Assembly: GCA_902702965.1 (NCBI GenBank)
Contig: CACRXP010000050.1
Location: forward strand, 1,490,274 to 1,554,273
DNA from: Spirometra erinaceieuropaei
Lineage: Eukaryota; Platyhelminthes; Cestoda; Diphyllobothriidea; Diphyllobothriidae
DNA: 64,000 bases
Direction of reading: 5' to 3'
In this document: piece after piece, positions 24,501 through 35,639 of the stretch
Position numbering within the stretch: the first letter of the stretch is position 1
How the letters are laid out: each line of letters opens with the position of its first letter
Notes under the pieces: generated by a model
Database searches by the model: none
What the model was told of the DNA's origin: nothing
The model's input: only the letters and a program-made list of their open reading frames with translations
Made by a program: the position numbers and the translations under genes

Positions 24501-25800
24501 AACACACCTGTTGGAAAAATTCGAAGGAGTTATAATAGCTGCCGACGAGGTAATTATATCTTTTGACGTCGTCTCTCTATTCACCTCCATCCCAATAGAA
24601 TTGACCATGAAAGTCATCAATGACCTACTGGAGATAAATTACGACGAAGAGGGAACCCGTTTAAGAGGAAGCACCTAATGGAATTATTAGACTACTACCT
24701 ACGCACGTACTTCACTTTTAATGGTCAAATTTACGAGCAAATCCAGGGAGCCCCAATTGGATCCCCGATTTCCGCCTATCTGGCTGAGGCGGTTATGCAG
24801 GAACTGGAAGCTCGAGTCTTTCAGTCCTACAAGTCGAGGTTCTGGATGCGCTACAGAGGCGACAACTTTGCAATCTTACGCCGAGACGCGAAAGACAACT
24901 TTAAAAGGGAATTGAACTCGGTCTTCCCACAAATTCAGTTTACCATGGAAGAAAAAAAGACGGTGTGCTCCTTTTTCTCGACGTTCAGGTAACGAGGCAA
25001 GAAGACGGAACCCTCTAGGCTGGTGTCTTTCGAAAAGCGACAAACAGGGAGAAAATTCTCCACTACAACAGCAACCAACCCCTGTCGCATAAACGCAGCT
25101 GCGTCCGGACGCTTATTCGTCGCATCAGCACAAACTGCAGCACAGAAGCCGAGAAGCTGTGGGAGCATGAAACCCTATGGCACCTTTTCCTTGCCAATGG
25201 ATATCCGAGCAGTTTTGTAAACAAATGCTTATATGCCGACCGTGAGAACACGCAAAGACCTGAAATCTTCCGCGTGCTGCCTTACGTGAGAAATGTCTTC
25301 GAAGCCACTGAGCGCATGCTAAGGCCACTAAGCGTGGGCGTTGGACACCGACCGGCGGCCACCATCCGTCGCTTACTCATTCAAACCAAGGGCCGGCTAC
25401 CACCTGCAGACACGTCAGGCGTCATTTTCCGCGTCAGCTCCCTAGGCTGTCAGGCCAACTATTGCGGCATGACGGGCAAACGACTGCGCACGCGCGTGCA
25501 TGAGCACGCCTTAGCCGTAAAGCGAAAGGATGTATGCTCGCACGTCGCCATGCTCAGTCTAGAAAATAATCACGTGTTCGACTTTGACGGCGCCCAAGTG
25601 CTCGGCCGATCGGAAAGCAAGCTGGCGAGAGAAGTAATCGAAGCCTGGCAATCAGACGCCAACTCGATCAACCGCAGTACTGACCTACCAGCGCCATACG
25701 AGGCCATCAGGCACCATTTGCGCGCGAGAGGAGGGCCAATAAGAGGAGAGCGGGATCGCCCTATCAGGCGCGAGTGCGAATGGCCTATTTAAACCATGTA
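24500..25800 (+). pseudogene. Penelope-like element, 5'-truncated: RT and GIY-YIG
   Basis: Reading starts inside the RT palm: DEVIISFDVVSLFTSIP (motif A, aspartates intact), YFTFNGQIYEQIQGAPIGSP (motif B) and SRFWMRYRGDNFAIL, where the catalytic YVDD has become YRGD. A frameshift at about 24990 separates the RT from the thumb and linker. From 25274 a 172-codon frame carries the GIY-YIG endonuclease: CQANYCGMTGKRLRTRVHEH, then FDFDGAQVL and REVIEAW. A hammerhead-like sequence follows immediately. The element lies inside the zinc-finger tail of an older APE-RT copy, so it is the younger of the two, yet it is also dead. Confidence 0.9.
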
Positions 25801-25805
25801 TTTCT

Positions 25806-25862
25806 CATTTGGCCTGTCTCCGATGATGTGCTCGAGTATGAGTGCGAAACGTCAGACAAATG
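25806..25862 (+). ncRNA. Hammerhead-ribozyme-like 3' end of the Penelope element
   Basis: Helix I can form by GTCT with AGAC directly at the core and CATTT with AAATG further out. The core reads CCGATGA, one change (U4 to C) from CUGANGA. Helix II is GTGCTC with GAGTGC (two G-U pairs), followed by GAAAC and GTC. The position directly downstream of GIY-YIG agrees with published hammerheads in Penelope-like elements. The U4 change probably kills cleavage. Confidence 0.65.
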
Positions 25863-25869
25863 AACTTTC

Positions 25870-27232
25870 TTCCCCAGAGATCGCCTCATCTTGCCCTTAC
25901 ATCTTTACTCCTGGGGTCAGAATTTTTCGCCTATATCCATGAGACTTCCGGGCGCGAAGCGCTTAGTCGAGCACGGCACTGGGAGTTATTTTCCTGTCGA
26001 CAGGGGTCTACATGGTAACAATTTGCCTTTCCTTACAACTGTCTGATGTCGGACATTACGCGGAGGAGCGTTTCTGTAAGACCTTCAGCCAGTATTAAAT
26101 TGAAAACCTCTGAGAGAAATATTGTTGTAAAAATTCACAACTATTTGCGCGTAGGAAATAAGTTCGCTAGTCATCACAATGACTTAGGAATGCAGGCCTA
26201 GTGCAGACCACCTGCGGTTCAAGTGTATTATACAACTGTTAACCGGAAGAAATTAAGGCTTCACGTGGCGTACAAGTGGAGGAATGTTCATATACCTGGC
26301 GGTTCTGGTCAAAAATCCGCCATTGCCACCAACAAATAACGACCAAATCACCATGGCAAATCTGCACGGAGGGGCAGAATAGTCAGTTATTCAATAACAA
26401 TTACTGGAAGCGTAAAATAAGTAGCAAGTGTTACGACAGAATCTCAATGAAATTCCGTTAAGGAATTAATGCAAGCTAAATACAAATGTGAACTGTGTGA
26501 GAAAACAAATGTTATGAATTTTCCTATGTCAGATATAGGTTCGTAACGTTCGATCTCCGCATACGTACTTAAAATAAGCAGATATATTTAACTTGGTTTA
26601 ACACAGGAATCAACTTCTGAATGGAAAAATTCAAAAAATAACTTCACCTCGAAAGAGGAGACCTGTTTAAGCCGTATGTTATATTCTACAGTGTAATAAC
26701 GCATTTTGCAAATGCGTGAACCCAACCAATGTCATTAATCTAAGTTCAAAATTTGGAATTGAAAGCCCGAGACCAATATCTATTTTTAACTGCAATAACT
26801 GCTAGCTACAATCTCTTTATTTTTAAAGTAGCATGCCTGGTATAAGATTATGTACTGCGTCATCTCTTCCCCTCCCATATGTGAATTGTCTCCAAGTGCA
26901 CCGAATTCTATTTCTCTATACATATTTTCCATAACACTAGGTCGGAATCGTCTATATGCCCATGACCTAAAGTTCAGAATAGGCAACTATTACCCTCTCA
27001 TAATCTGAGACACAAGTTGACGTTTATCAGTGAACCTAAACTTAACCCTAAACTCAAATCTAAACTTCGTTTCCTTAATGTTCACTACATAGCCACCTGT
27101 TCCATTGTCCTGCCGAGGGTGGCTGGCATAGGCCATGTACGTGATTCCTAACCAACATTTATCTTCTTTTTGTGGTTAGATGACCTCACAGTTTTACGAT
27201 TTTAGATGTTCAGTGAATGTTCCCATGTTACA
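25870..27232. other. No gene recognised
   Basis: AT-rich sequence with short frames only (66 codons antisense at 26786-26986). Confidence 0.45.
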
Positions 27233-27565
27233 ACTGAAAATTCAATTTGGCAAACACGTGTTTTCGGTACCTCTTCATCAGGCCAAAACGATTACATAGA
27301 CGTACAAACATTACTCACAGCCTATGTCCCCCTCTCTCTCGCCCCTTGACCCAATGAGCACGACACGCCGACCACGCCATAACACGCCTCGTCATGCGAG
27401 TGGCGTGGGAACGTTGATTGGCGTAGGAACGATGGATGTTAATAGTCCCGGAGTCACTTATAAGCCCTGTAACTTCGCATAATTTGAACTTCTATGCAAC
27501 CGTTTTGGCCTGCTGAAGAGTTACCTGAAAAACGTGTTTGCCCAATTGACTTTTCAATTCTAGAT
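27233..27565. mobile_element. 333 bp foldback element with ~70 bp terminal inverted repeats
   Basis: The left arm (27233-27303) and the reverse complement of the right arm (27487-27565) share, in order, TCAATTkGGCAAACACG, a TAC(C/T) block, CTCTTCA, CAGGCCAAAACG and GCATAGA-like sequence, about 80% identical by eye. The middle is GC-richer and has no open frame. Read outward, each arm contains TGAAGA ... GAAAA followed by ACGTGTTTGCC, which resembles a hammerhead core with a palindromic helix III. It may be a non-autonomous derivative of a Penelope-type terminal repeat or a simple foldback element. No clear target duplication was found. Confidence 0.6.
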
Positions 27566-30132
27566 GTAGTGATAGTACAGTAAGAGTCATGAGGGAAATA
27601 TCGGTGTGCAAGAATGCATAAATTCGTTTAGGTTCGGAGTGCGCATTGAGAGTGCACGCGTTGCAATCGGCTCACTTTAATGACAGTCTCTCGAGGCAGT
27701 CCAGGTGCGGTTCTTATCGCCTTAGGTGCTCAACCATCTGCCGAAAACTACGTGCACGTCTGCGATCGATGTTGCGCGGCGCTTTAAGCGAGCGAGCGAT
27801 CGATCGATTCTACCTCGCCAGGTGTGAAGGCCTCCACCCCACAGCGATGTGCGTCAGGCACGCTCAGGCGGCAGATGCAGCCGCGCAGCTTTCTCACGCA
27901 GATAGTGCCGTCTCGCTAATCATAGTTTGGGTTTCAACACACTGACTTACCTGGGTAATATTTGAACGTCTGTTTCCTAAAAGACCCCTGATATTTTTGT
28001 TTGAAACTGGATGTTCTTTGAAGTCTGTGCTGAACTATTTCCCGTAGAGGTAATCAGCAGAGATGGCGACAGCCGACAAGCGATGTGATGAAGGAAGCAT
28101 GTTGCAGCACATTTTTCTAGACCTGTCAAGTCAATTATTACCTGGTGTTGACATTGGCATATTTTGCTGTGACAAGGAACAGGGTTCAAGTCGGGTGTCA
28201 CATGCTCAGCAAATTTGCTATTTAGCAGATTTGCTGTGGTTTTTGCCTATCAGTATTGTTATTAAACACTTTCTCACAAATTAGTAATGCGGTCCGGCAT
28301 CATCCCCCTGCCAGCCCATGTGAATTATAGCAGCCACTCCTGAGAACAAATGTGATTACGGGTTGTAACGCTATGTTTCAAAAATTGCGCTCCTATCTAA
28401 GAGGGCTAAATCCCTCTTCCCATTCAGTTGGATAGCACCGCACGGACGGATGGCATTATGTTTAAAGGATTACCGTGTTATCAAATACACTCCAGTTCAC
28501 AAGACTATTTCGACTAAACAGCTGAACGTTGCTCTCTTGTTGTGGGACGAGTGCACCAATTAGGTAAGTTCTTCTCGTAATATCGAGAAGTCTGTCCAAC
28601 AGATATGGTTATGAAGTCATGCAAAAAGTAAATGATAGGCCGTTGGTAGACGACTTTCGTTGCCCCGTGTTAAACTCTCTAGGAAGCACGCATAATCAGG
28701 TGAAGACGAACATTGACTCACATAGAGTGTACAGGCAGAATCGCAGGTAGTTACAGCTGGCATTATCAAAGCGCAATTATCAGTCGAATCTCACTCTCCC
28801 TAGATTCGTCCTTCTGCGGCCAATCGGTAAAGAGAAAACATCGATCGACATCGCAGTGTCGCAAGCCGAAGGAGGAGTCCCTCGTGCCATGCGTACCGAA
28901 AACCATGAGGGCAAACGGTTGTGTTGACGATCGTGAGAGCGTGAAGCCAGAAGTCTTCCCTTGTCCAGCTACACTTGCAGGGGACATTTTCTAGTGAAAT
29001 TTCAAGTCTGTAAGACCTGCAACGACTTTCTCAAAAAAGTGCAAATCACCAGAAACTCACACATTTGCCCCCTTTTTATACGTAGATCTGCGACTCGTTT
29101 ACTTTTGGGCTTTGATAGGCAATTCCGGGTGAGTTCGAACATGAGTAGGAATTGACGAAGTTTTTACGGTCAATGCGGTCACTTAGTAAATACAAACTAC
29201 GTACTCATCTATATCCTCAGCCTCATTCTGCTGCTGTCTGCGTTTTCGGGTGCTGCATATATCCGACACCTTTGAAGAACATTATTGCCGTACTAGCAAT
29301 CAAATTTTCATACTTGAAACCTCTTGGTGAAATTCTCTGCGTCCAAGAAAATCGGCTTCTCCACATGCTTCTAATTCTGGAAAAAACGAGAAGTTCCTAT
29401 AAATTGATTTTCGCAATCCGTAGCCTATTTGACGTTCGTACCAAAGCCCATGCCGTTGGATTTGTGACTTCACCAAAGCCGAGCATTACATCGACGGATG
29501 AATATCTGTCTGTCAAATAGTAACTACCCCACGCAGTCCACAATGTGGTAAGAAGTCATTCCATTCACCGGGAAAAGAAATCTCGTCCAAAAGTGGTCGA
29601 CCCTCGTGTGAACACCGCACATCTTTTATAGTAAGAACTGCAATTCAGATTTACTTGCACGTCATCTATTTTTTTGAATCAGGAAAATGGCTGACGTTTA
29701 CATGCGAATGCTTGCTGCTCCGTAAATCCTGCTGAGCATTTCCACTGAGCTCCTGGACGACCAGACCCAAGCGGTCAAGTCATTGTCGGGGTTGGCTGAA
29801 ACATCCGGTGCTGTGAAGGCCTCGACCGTGTTGTCTATTAAAAAAATATTTTAATGAAACTCGGATACGAAAAAAGAAAATTCCAAAACAGAGGAAGAAG
29901 GAAGCAAAGAGGGATATGCAGTATTCACAGAAGTGCTACAGTCTAGACATTTGGGAAAACCGCAGGCCAGATTAACGTTTACAGTGGGTGTCGCATGCTG
30001 AGCCAATTCATGGCATTAAAGAGAAAAAGAGAAAGAACGCATTTAATTGTAATTGTGTAAAACTACTTCCCCGTCTTCAGTCGTTGACCTTAGTAAGATG
30101 AATAAGTCAAATGGAATATTGTACATATAAGT
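27566..30132. other. No gene supported
   Basis: Several plus-strand frames of 60-122 codons occur (27646-27945, 28713-28994, 29152-29520). None is recognisable and none shows convincing splice links. Confidence 0.4.
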
Positions 30133-30366
30133 TGAAGTAGGCAAGAAGGGCAGGATTTATTGGTACCAAAAGATTTCGCGACGGCTCTTCAGCTGCGTCC
30201 TATCGCTTCATAAGAGAGATAACGAGTGAGAAGAATACATCAGATTTGAATTCGTGCAGAAAATCAATGCAGAAACAGCAAGGTCAGGGTTTTGGGCAAA
30301 GCTCGCTAATCGATAAAGTTAGTAACACAAACACCGTAGGGGAAGAAGTGAAAAACGGGGAGCGGT
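30133..30366 (-). repeat. Penelope terminal repeat, inverted copy
   Basis: This is the reverse complement of the repeat at 30541-30776, highly similar over about 230 bp. It lies upstream of the gap in opposite orientation, the inverted terminal-repeat arrangement typical of Penelope-like elements. Confidence 0.85.
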
Positions 30367-30446
30367 AAAAAGTTGCTAGACAACAATCTGTTAGGCTCCA
30401 AACCAGCGTTTTGCCTAAAACCTAGGGGTTGATATACTCATAGACT

Positions 30447-30540
30447 NNNNNNNNNNNNNNNNNNNNNNNNNNNNNNNNNNNNNNNNNNNNNNNNNNNNNN
30501 NNNNNNNNNNNNNNNNNNNNNNNNNNNNNNNNNNNNNNNN
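30447..30540. other. Assembly gap (94 N)
   Basis: Ninety-four N lie exactly between the inverted and direct copies of the terminal repeat, as expected if a palindrome could not be assembled. Confidence 1.
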
Positions 30541-30776
30541 TTCCCCGTTTTTCACTTTCTTCCTCTACGGTGTTTGTGTTACTAACTTTATCGATTAGCC
30601 AACTTTGGCCAAAAACCTGACCTTGCTGTTTCTGCATCGATTTTCTGCACGAATTCAAATCTGTTGTATTGTTCTCACTCGTTATCTCTCCTATGAAGCG
30701 ACAGGAAGCAGCTGAAGAGCAGTCGCGAAATTTTTTGGTACCAATAAATCCTGCCATTCTTGCCTACTTCAGTTTT
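30541..30776 (+). repeat. Penelope terminal repeat, upstream direct copy
   Basis: It begins TTCCCCGTTTTTCACTTTC and ends near CTTGCCTACTTCAG. It recurs downstream at 31515-31757 in the same orientation. It contains CTGAAGA-GCAGTCGC-GAAA, which fits a minimal hammerhead core and a 2-bp helix II, but helix I is not evident. Confidence 0.9.
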
Positions 30777-31459
30777 GTACCTATCCAATGGAAACGTAAC
30801 TTGGTATACGCTCTTTTCCAAAGGGCTGGGAACATTTGCTCCAATGACACACTGGATGCAGAATTTGCACGCCTCAAAGAAGCTCTACTTAAACGAAAAT
30901 ATCCCGCACGGTTCATCCACAAATACAGCAACTTTACACGGCCAAAATTAACAGAACATTTAGCTCCGAAAAAGACCGTCTTTATATCTTTGCCCTTTAA
31001 GGGCGACAATATTTTAAATACCATCAAACGACGGCTACGTTCCGCCATTGAAAGGACATACAATGCGGCCGAACTAGTATTATACAGTCCTACTAAACCA
31101 TTTCCGATTCCACGAGCAAAGGATGCCCTTCCAATGCACGCCACTTCAAATTGTGTTTATGAATTCACATGCACTTGCGGATGCAAGTACATTGGCGAAC
31201 GCAAAGGCAGTTGGCAGCCAGGTCTATTGAGCACCTACCCAAGTGGCTCCTAAGACAAGAAAATAAGATCCCGCGTTCCTCCATTACGAAACACCTACTT
31301 GATACTGGTCACACCGTCGACCCCAAAACTTCCTTCCGAGTACTTGTTCGGGCACGAACAACTCGGACATTGCGTTACCTGGAGGCGGCTTATATACGAC
31401 GAGTGAAACCAGATCTTTGTAAACAATTGGAACACGTGGTTAACCTAACATTGCCCTGG
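30777..31459 (+). pseudogene. Penelope-like element 3' coding region (linker and GIY-YIG)
   Basis: The open frame from the terminal repeat reads VPIQWKRNLVYALFQRAGNI, the region after the RT thumb in Penelope-like proteins, then a linker with LKEALLKRKYPARFIHKY. The endonuclease starts at CVYEFTCTCGCKYIGERKGS (about 31150-31210). A single frameshift near 31205 moves the rest, ARSIEHLPKWLLRQ, SSITKHLLDTGHTVD and SFRVLVRARTTRTLRYLEAA, to another frame that runs to 31462. The catalytic RT palm is entirely missing, so this copy was 5'-truncated. The bounding repeats are still nearly identical, which suggests a fairly recent insertion. Confidence 0.85.
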
Positions 31460-31514
31460 TAGCCCCTGGCTCCATGATTCCCCCTCTTTCCTCTCATTTT
31501 TTGCTCTTTAACGT

Positions 31515-31757
31515 TCCCCGTTTTTCACTTTCTTCCTCTACGGTGTTTGTGTTACTAACTTTATCGATTAGCCAACTTTGGCCAAAAACCTGACCTTGCT
31601 GTTTCTGCATCGATTTTCTGCACGAATTCAAATCTGTTGTATTGTTCTCACTCGTCATCTCTCTTATGAAGCGACAGGACGCAGCTAAAGAGCCGTCGCG
31701 AAAGTTTTGGTACCAATGAATCCTGCCCTTCTTGCCTGCTTCAGCTTCCTACCGGGG
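31515..31757 (+). repeat. Penelope terminal repeat, downstream direct copy
   Basis: Same sequence as 30541-30776 with only scattered differences. It closes the element about 250 bp from the last exon of the Kelch gene, in convergent orientation. Confidence 0.9.
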
Positions 31758-32009
31758 ACAAAATGCTTCAAGTACATAAGTTTTGTTAGCGCTGCATAAT
31801 TTTTTTGATATTCTACGACTTCTATCTTGAAAGTCGTGCAAAGGCAACCTTTTTTACCAGCTTACAGCGAAGTCATTTTAGCTGTGACCGAGATTTTAAA
31901 TCTCTGATGGGATATGATGAAATTTATGCATCAAAAATCGTTTACTGCACAAAAAACGCAATATGAAGCTAAATTACCCTGGCATCATAATTATACCACC
32001 ACAATAATA

Positions 32010-34235
32010 TCACCACAGTACTGGCGCAGAGTGCGCATTTAGCAGAAATTGGAAAAAATTCTCTGCTACAAAAGAAGAAGAGAAAGAGAAGGAATGCATC
32101 AAATGGTGTTTTGCATTCCTACCGTAGGCGCCGAGAGCAAAGACGGCGTTGGTGGAGGTGAGAAGAGTGAACCGGCAGCGAGGTTCCAGCATGCCGGCCA
32201 GTTCTGTCCACTGGCCGAGGGAGCTGTTGGCGTCTGGCGGCGTAAACATCTCTACAGTGTTGAGAATTTGGTTTTTGTTATCAACTCCACCGGCTACCAG
32301 AATTGTTTCCCGAAAGGCCGCCGCTGCGAGGTGCAATCGCGCAGTTCTCATGGGGGCAGCCGACTGCCAAAAGTCAGCTGAGGTCGTCTCCTGCCACTGC
32401 CGCCGACGCCAGTCTGATTGCAGGTGGCAGAAGACCACAGAGGAGTCATTCCAACCGCCGAAAACGAAGACCCGACTGTCGCCGGGCAGACAGGCAGCAG
32501 CTGGGCCGGCCCTCGCCTCCGGCAGATTGGGCAGTTTGTGCCATCTGTTCGGTCAAACAGGCGAGTTAGGAGAAGAGGAGGTAAATATTTTTGGCAAAAA
32601 ATTAATAAATGTGCGTCAAGACGGGGCGTCTACATTCACCTGTTCTGCCTGATGTCATAAACCTCACAGGAAGAAAGGCGCCATCCACCAAAAATGCCAA
32701 TCAGCGTCTCCTCTCCGTCGGCGGGGACCTTCACAACGGCGGCTGCGTGCCCCCAGGGGCGTCCAATGGCGAGGGGCGCCCGCTTGCGCCAGCGCTCTTC
32801 TTTCACCAGAAACTCGTCAACACGCCACCCACCCAGTCCTCCTCCAACAACGAAAATGCTGTCTTCCGTGGTGGAAAAGAGTAATGCACAAAGCAGCCAG
32901 CTAAGGGGTTGAGAGATATGCATTCTTTAAAAAGCAAAAAGACACCTTAACGAGTGCTAAATCCACCCCGTGATACGAAATTTGCTGACAGGTAGGCGGT
33001 TGCACCCAGAGGCATTAGACTTCAGTCAAACAACTGTCCGGCAACTCACCACCCACCACGCTGTAGGAGGCGCCCGTCCGGTCTGCTTTCATGTCAGCAA
33101 CACGTTCTGCCTGCTGCAGATGCGGATTCCAACTCAGAACAGACCACTTGTTCTGCCGGTCCTCTCCAAAGAGGAAGATCGTCGAATCTTTGTCTGCTCC
33201 AGAGAATGTCCGGCGAACACGAGGCCTAATGTTGAAGGGACAGGGCCACTTCTCCTTGTCTGCGGCGTCAACCCAATTCGAGATCTGAAACATTAGACAA
33301 CTTTTAGAGAAAAAAATAACATGGCTGCAATGTCGTGTACTTACAGGCACTCAGGACTACGCCTGAATGTCGGATAATTCTCCAGCAGACGATTGCGACA
33401 TTCCATGGTCGTCTGGTGCCACTGTACCTCCTTTAGCATCGCCGGAGCATGCACTTGTAGCCTCTCATCATCGTCCGCCAGGCCCGCACCTGCATCTACC
33501 CACCGTCCAATGGCCGCAATAACCTGCTGTTCAGACGACACAGACAGATCTTCACTTTGAAGCACAGTGATTAGAGTTTGGGCAGGTAGGCGAACAAAGA
33601 GGTTGCTTGGCACCAAGTCTTCAAAGTGCTCCTTCATCAGTCCGATGCACTTCTCCGTCAGTTCTTCAACTTTCAGCGACCACGCAAAGTCCCAGACGGC
33701 TGACAGATTTTCTAAAGTGAGGCTTCAGAACAGACAGTTAGACAGGAAATGCGCGTACCCCCTGGCCATGAAAGCCACTCCCCAGTCCACCAGGTGAGGC
33801 AACTCCAGCATTCTTGCAAGCGTCACCAGGCCTCTCGCATTGTCTTCTCTCAACTCTACTCGGCCCGTGTAGACGTACTGCATGAACGTAGTTGCGAGGC
33901 TAGAAAGTGCAGAAGCATTAAGCAAAATCACCGAATCGACGACAATTGTACCTCAGAGGCATGGTCGGCCATCGTAGAACGGAATTCGTCTCTCCGAGTG
34001 GGCCACTGAGAACGGCTCGCAAAGACGGAATGCGAGCCGCCAATATAATACGATTTGCGTGAAGCTCTGCCTTGTCCTTCACCTAACACGCACACACATG
34101 AATATTCTCGTTAGGGGAGGATACCTCGATTGTCAAATCCTTAATTTCCTCCGCAAGGCGAATTTCGTTCAAGGCTGGACAGCTTTGGATCAGGGGAAAT
34201 TCGTCTTCGAATACTTCTGCTCGTGGGCGCGCCAT
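32010..34235 (-). CDS. Kelch-like protein (BTB-BACK-Kelch), seven exons
   Basis: KLHL proteins are usually substrate adaptors of Cullin-3 ubiquitin ligases: BTB binds Cul3 and the Kelch propeller binds the substrate. Exons, read downward: 34235-34125, 34082-33952, 33899-33759, 33722-33345, 33300-33050, 32862-32640, 32544-32010. All six introns are GT-AG and phases agree, giving about 589 residues, a normal KLHL length. BTB (residues ~1-130): ELHANRIILAARIPSLRAVL and FMQYVYTGRVEL. BACK (~130-255): LTLENLSAVWDFAWSL and IGRWVDAGAGLADDDE. Kelch repeats follow: RTGASYSVVDSIFVVGG, LIGIFGGW, RVFVFGGW, TILVAGGVD, VFALGAYG. The start is the ATG opening MARPRAEVFEDEFPL. After VFALGAYG the last ~40 residues do not look like Kelch, and a donor-like GTAGGA stands there, so a further exon closing the propeller may be missed or lost. 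Its Cul3 partnership is inferred from the family. Confidence 0.88.
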
Positions 34236-34460
34236 ATGGTATAATAACCAGAGCGAGATCGACGGAATGCCTTCAGCCGGTGAGGGCTGCCTTTTGTTTC
34301 TGCCCTGAAATTTTATGCACGAACGCGAGCAATGACGAGCTACAGGATCTGATTGGCCAAGGGCAGCTCAGAGCGGATTCCATTGATTGGTAGTTGTCAG
34401 AGAAAGGGGGTGAATTATTACGAAAAGGATAAACGCGAATTCTCCATTGGTCAAGCCATA
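34236..34460 (-). promoter_or_regulatory. Probable promoter of the Kelch-like gene
   Basis: Directly upstream of the start codon the minus strand carries three CCAAT boxes, at 34352-34356, 34386-34390 and 34446-34450, and an AT-rich CATAAAATT element at about 34304-34312. Spacing of about 40-140 bp between the CCAAT boxes and the TATA-like element is ordinary for animal promoters. The assignment is inference from motifs and position. Confidence 0.4.
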
Positions 34461-34619
34461 GCTGGCTCGAAGGTGTCACTGCCTTATGTAGAATACCTAC
34501 TAGGCTGACGTTTGCCCTGCCAACAACGAGGAAATCGTGGAGGCGGGAGTAGGCGATAGGTTTCGGTTCGAAGTGTGCAGACAGTCTGCAGACTCACGGG
34601 CATTTTCGTGATGTTTATC

Positions 34620-35630
34620 GGTTAGATGATACTTGGTAGCCCTCCTGACACCGCAAACTCCCAGCTGTCTGTCAATCGGGACCGGTGGTAATAGGGGCTA
34701 TACGGGTTGGACAATTGAGTGGACGGGTAAATGGTGATTGTAGTAAATGCTAGGAATTGACGCTCCTGGTAAGGTGGAAGCCTAATTTAGATTAGGTGAT
34801 AAATACAAGGAAGGTATGAAAATGAGCAAGAAGACTTTGAACGATGTGTGGAATAAATGCATCCTAGCCTCAGATTGGAAAGAAAAGCAAGTGAATGCGA
34901 ACAACCAATGGGAAGAATTCAACTGGTCCGAAGGTCATTCCGCAGTGTGTGCGATAGAACTCCATCCAACATAATGGACAGAAGAACACGAGAGTCAAGC
35001 AGCGGCACGCGGAACGCCACAACGCAAGCCAATTAAGACCTTTATGCGAAAAATTGGTTTGGGCGGAAGAGAAAATCCGCAAATAATGAGGCAGTCGAAA
35101 GCTGCCTCTGCAAATAAAGTGGATAAAGGGTAAGCCTCATTGTCATCGTTACCGGTGCCAATCCGCCCAAGATAGTACCTCTACAATGAATGAGGCAGTC
35201 AAAATCTACCTCTCCTTATGAAAGTTGATGTAGGGAAAGCCTCATTGTCATCGTCACCGGTGCCAATCCGCCCAGGATAGTACCTCCACAATGAATCTGG
35301 TACAGGTAATACAGCACGCACGTAAATTTAGAAGCATAATGAGAACGTAATCATAGCTACTGAAATCAAGCCAGTAGGTACAATTGTGGATTCTGTGGGC
35401 ACGCCAGTCAACTACTTCTTCGAATGAAAGTTAATATAGGGTAAGCCTCATTGTCACCGTTACCGGTGCAAATCTGCCCAGGATAGCACCTCTAAAATGA
35501 ATCTGATACAGGTAATACAGCGTGCACGTGAATTTAGAAGCATAATGTGAACTCAATCACAGCTACTGAAATCGAGCCAGTAGGTACCATTGTGGAGTCT
35601 GTGGGCACGGCTACCAACTATCATCTTACC
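34620..35630 (+). repeat. Dispersed repeat R1, copy 2
   Basis: Second copy of the repeat at 7826-8623. It is longer because an internal segment of about 205 bp, running from GAAAGTTGATGTAGGG to the GTGGGCACG phrase, is present twice (about 35215-35415 and 35420-35630). Both copies of R1 end at the same ATCATCTTACC, which fixes the 3' boundary. Confidence 0.85.
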
Positions 35631-35639
35631 GGTTTATCT

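Noticed and set aside
30422..30757. Minus-strand frame spanning the N run
   Set aside because: It reads through unknown bases and is antisense to the Penelope terminal repeat.
33015..33350. Splice of Kelch exon 5 to an exon beginning at 32900
   Set aside because: The phases disagree. The acceptor at 32863-32865 restores both the frame and the Kelch consensus.
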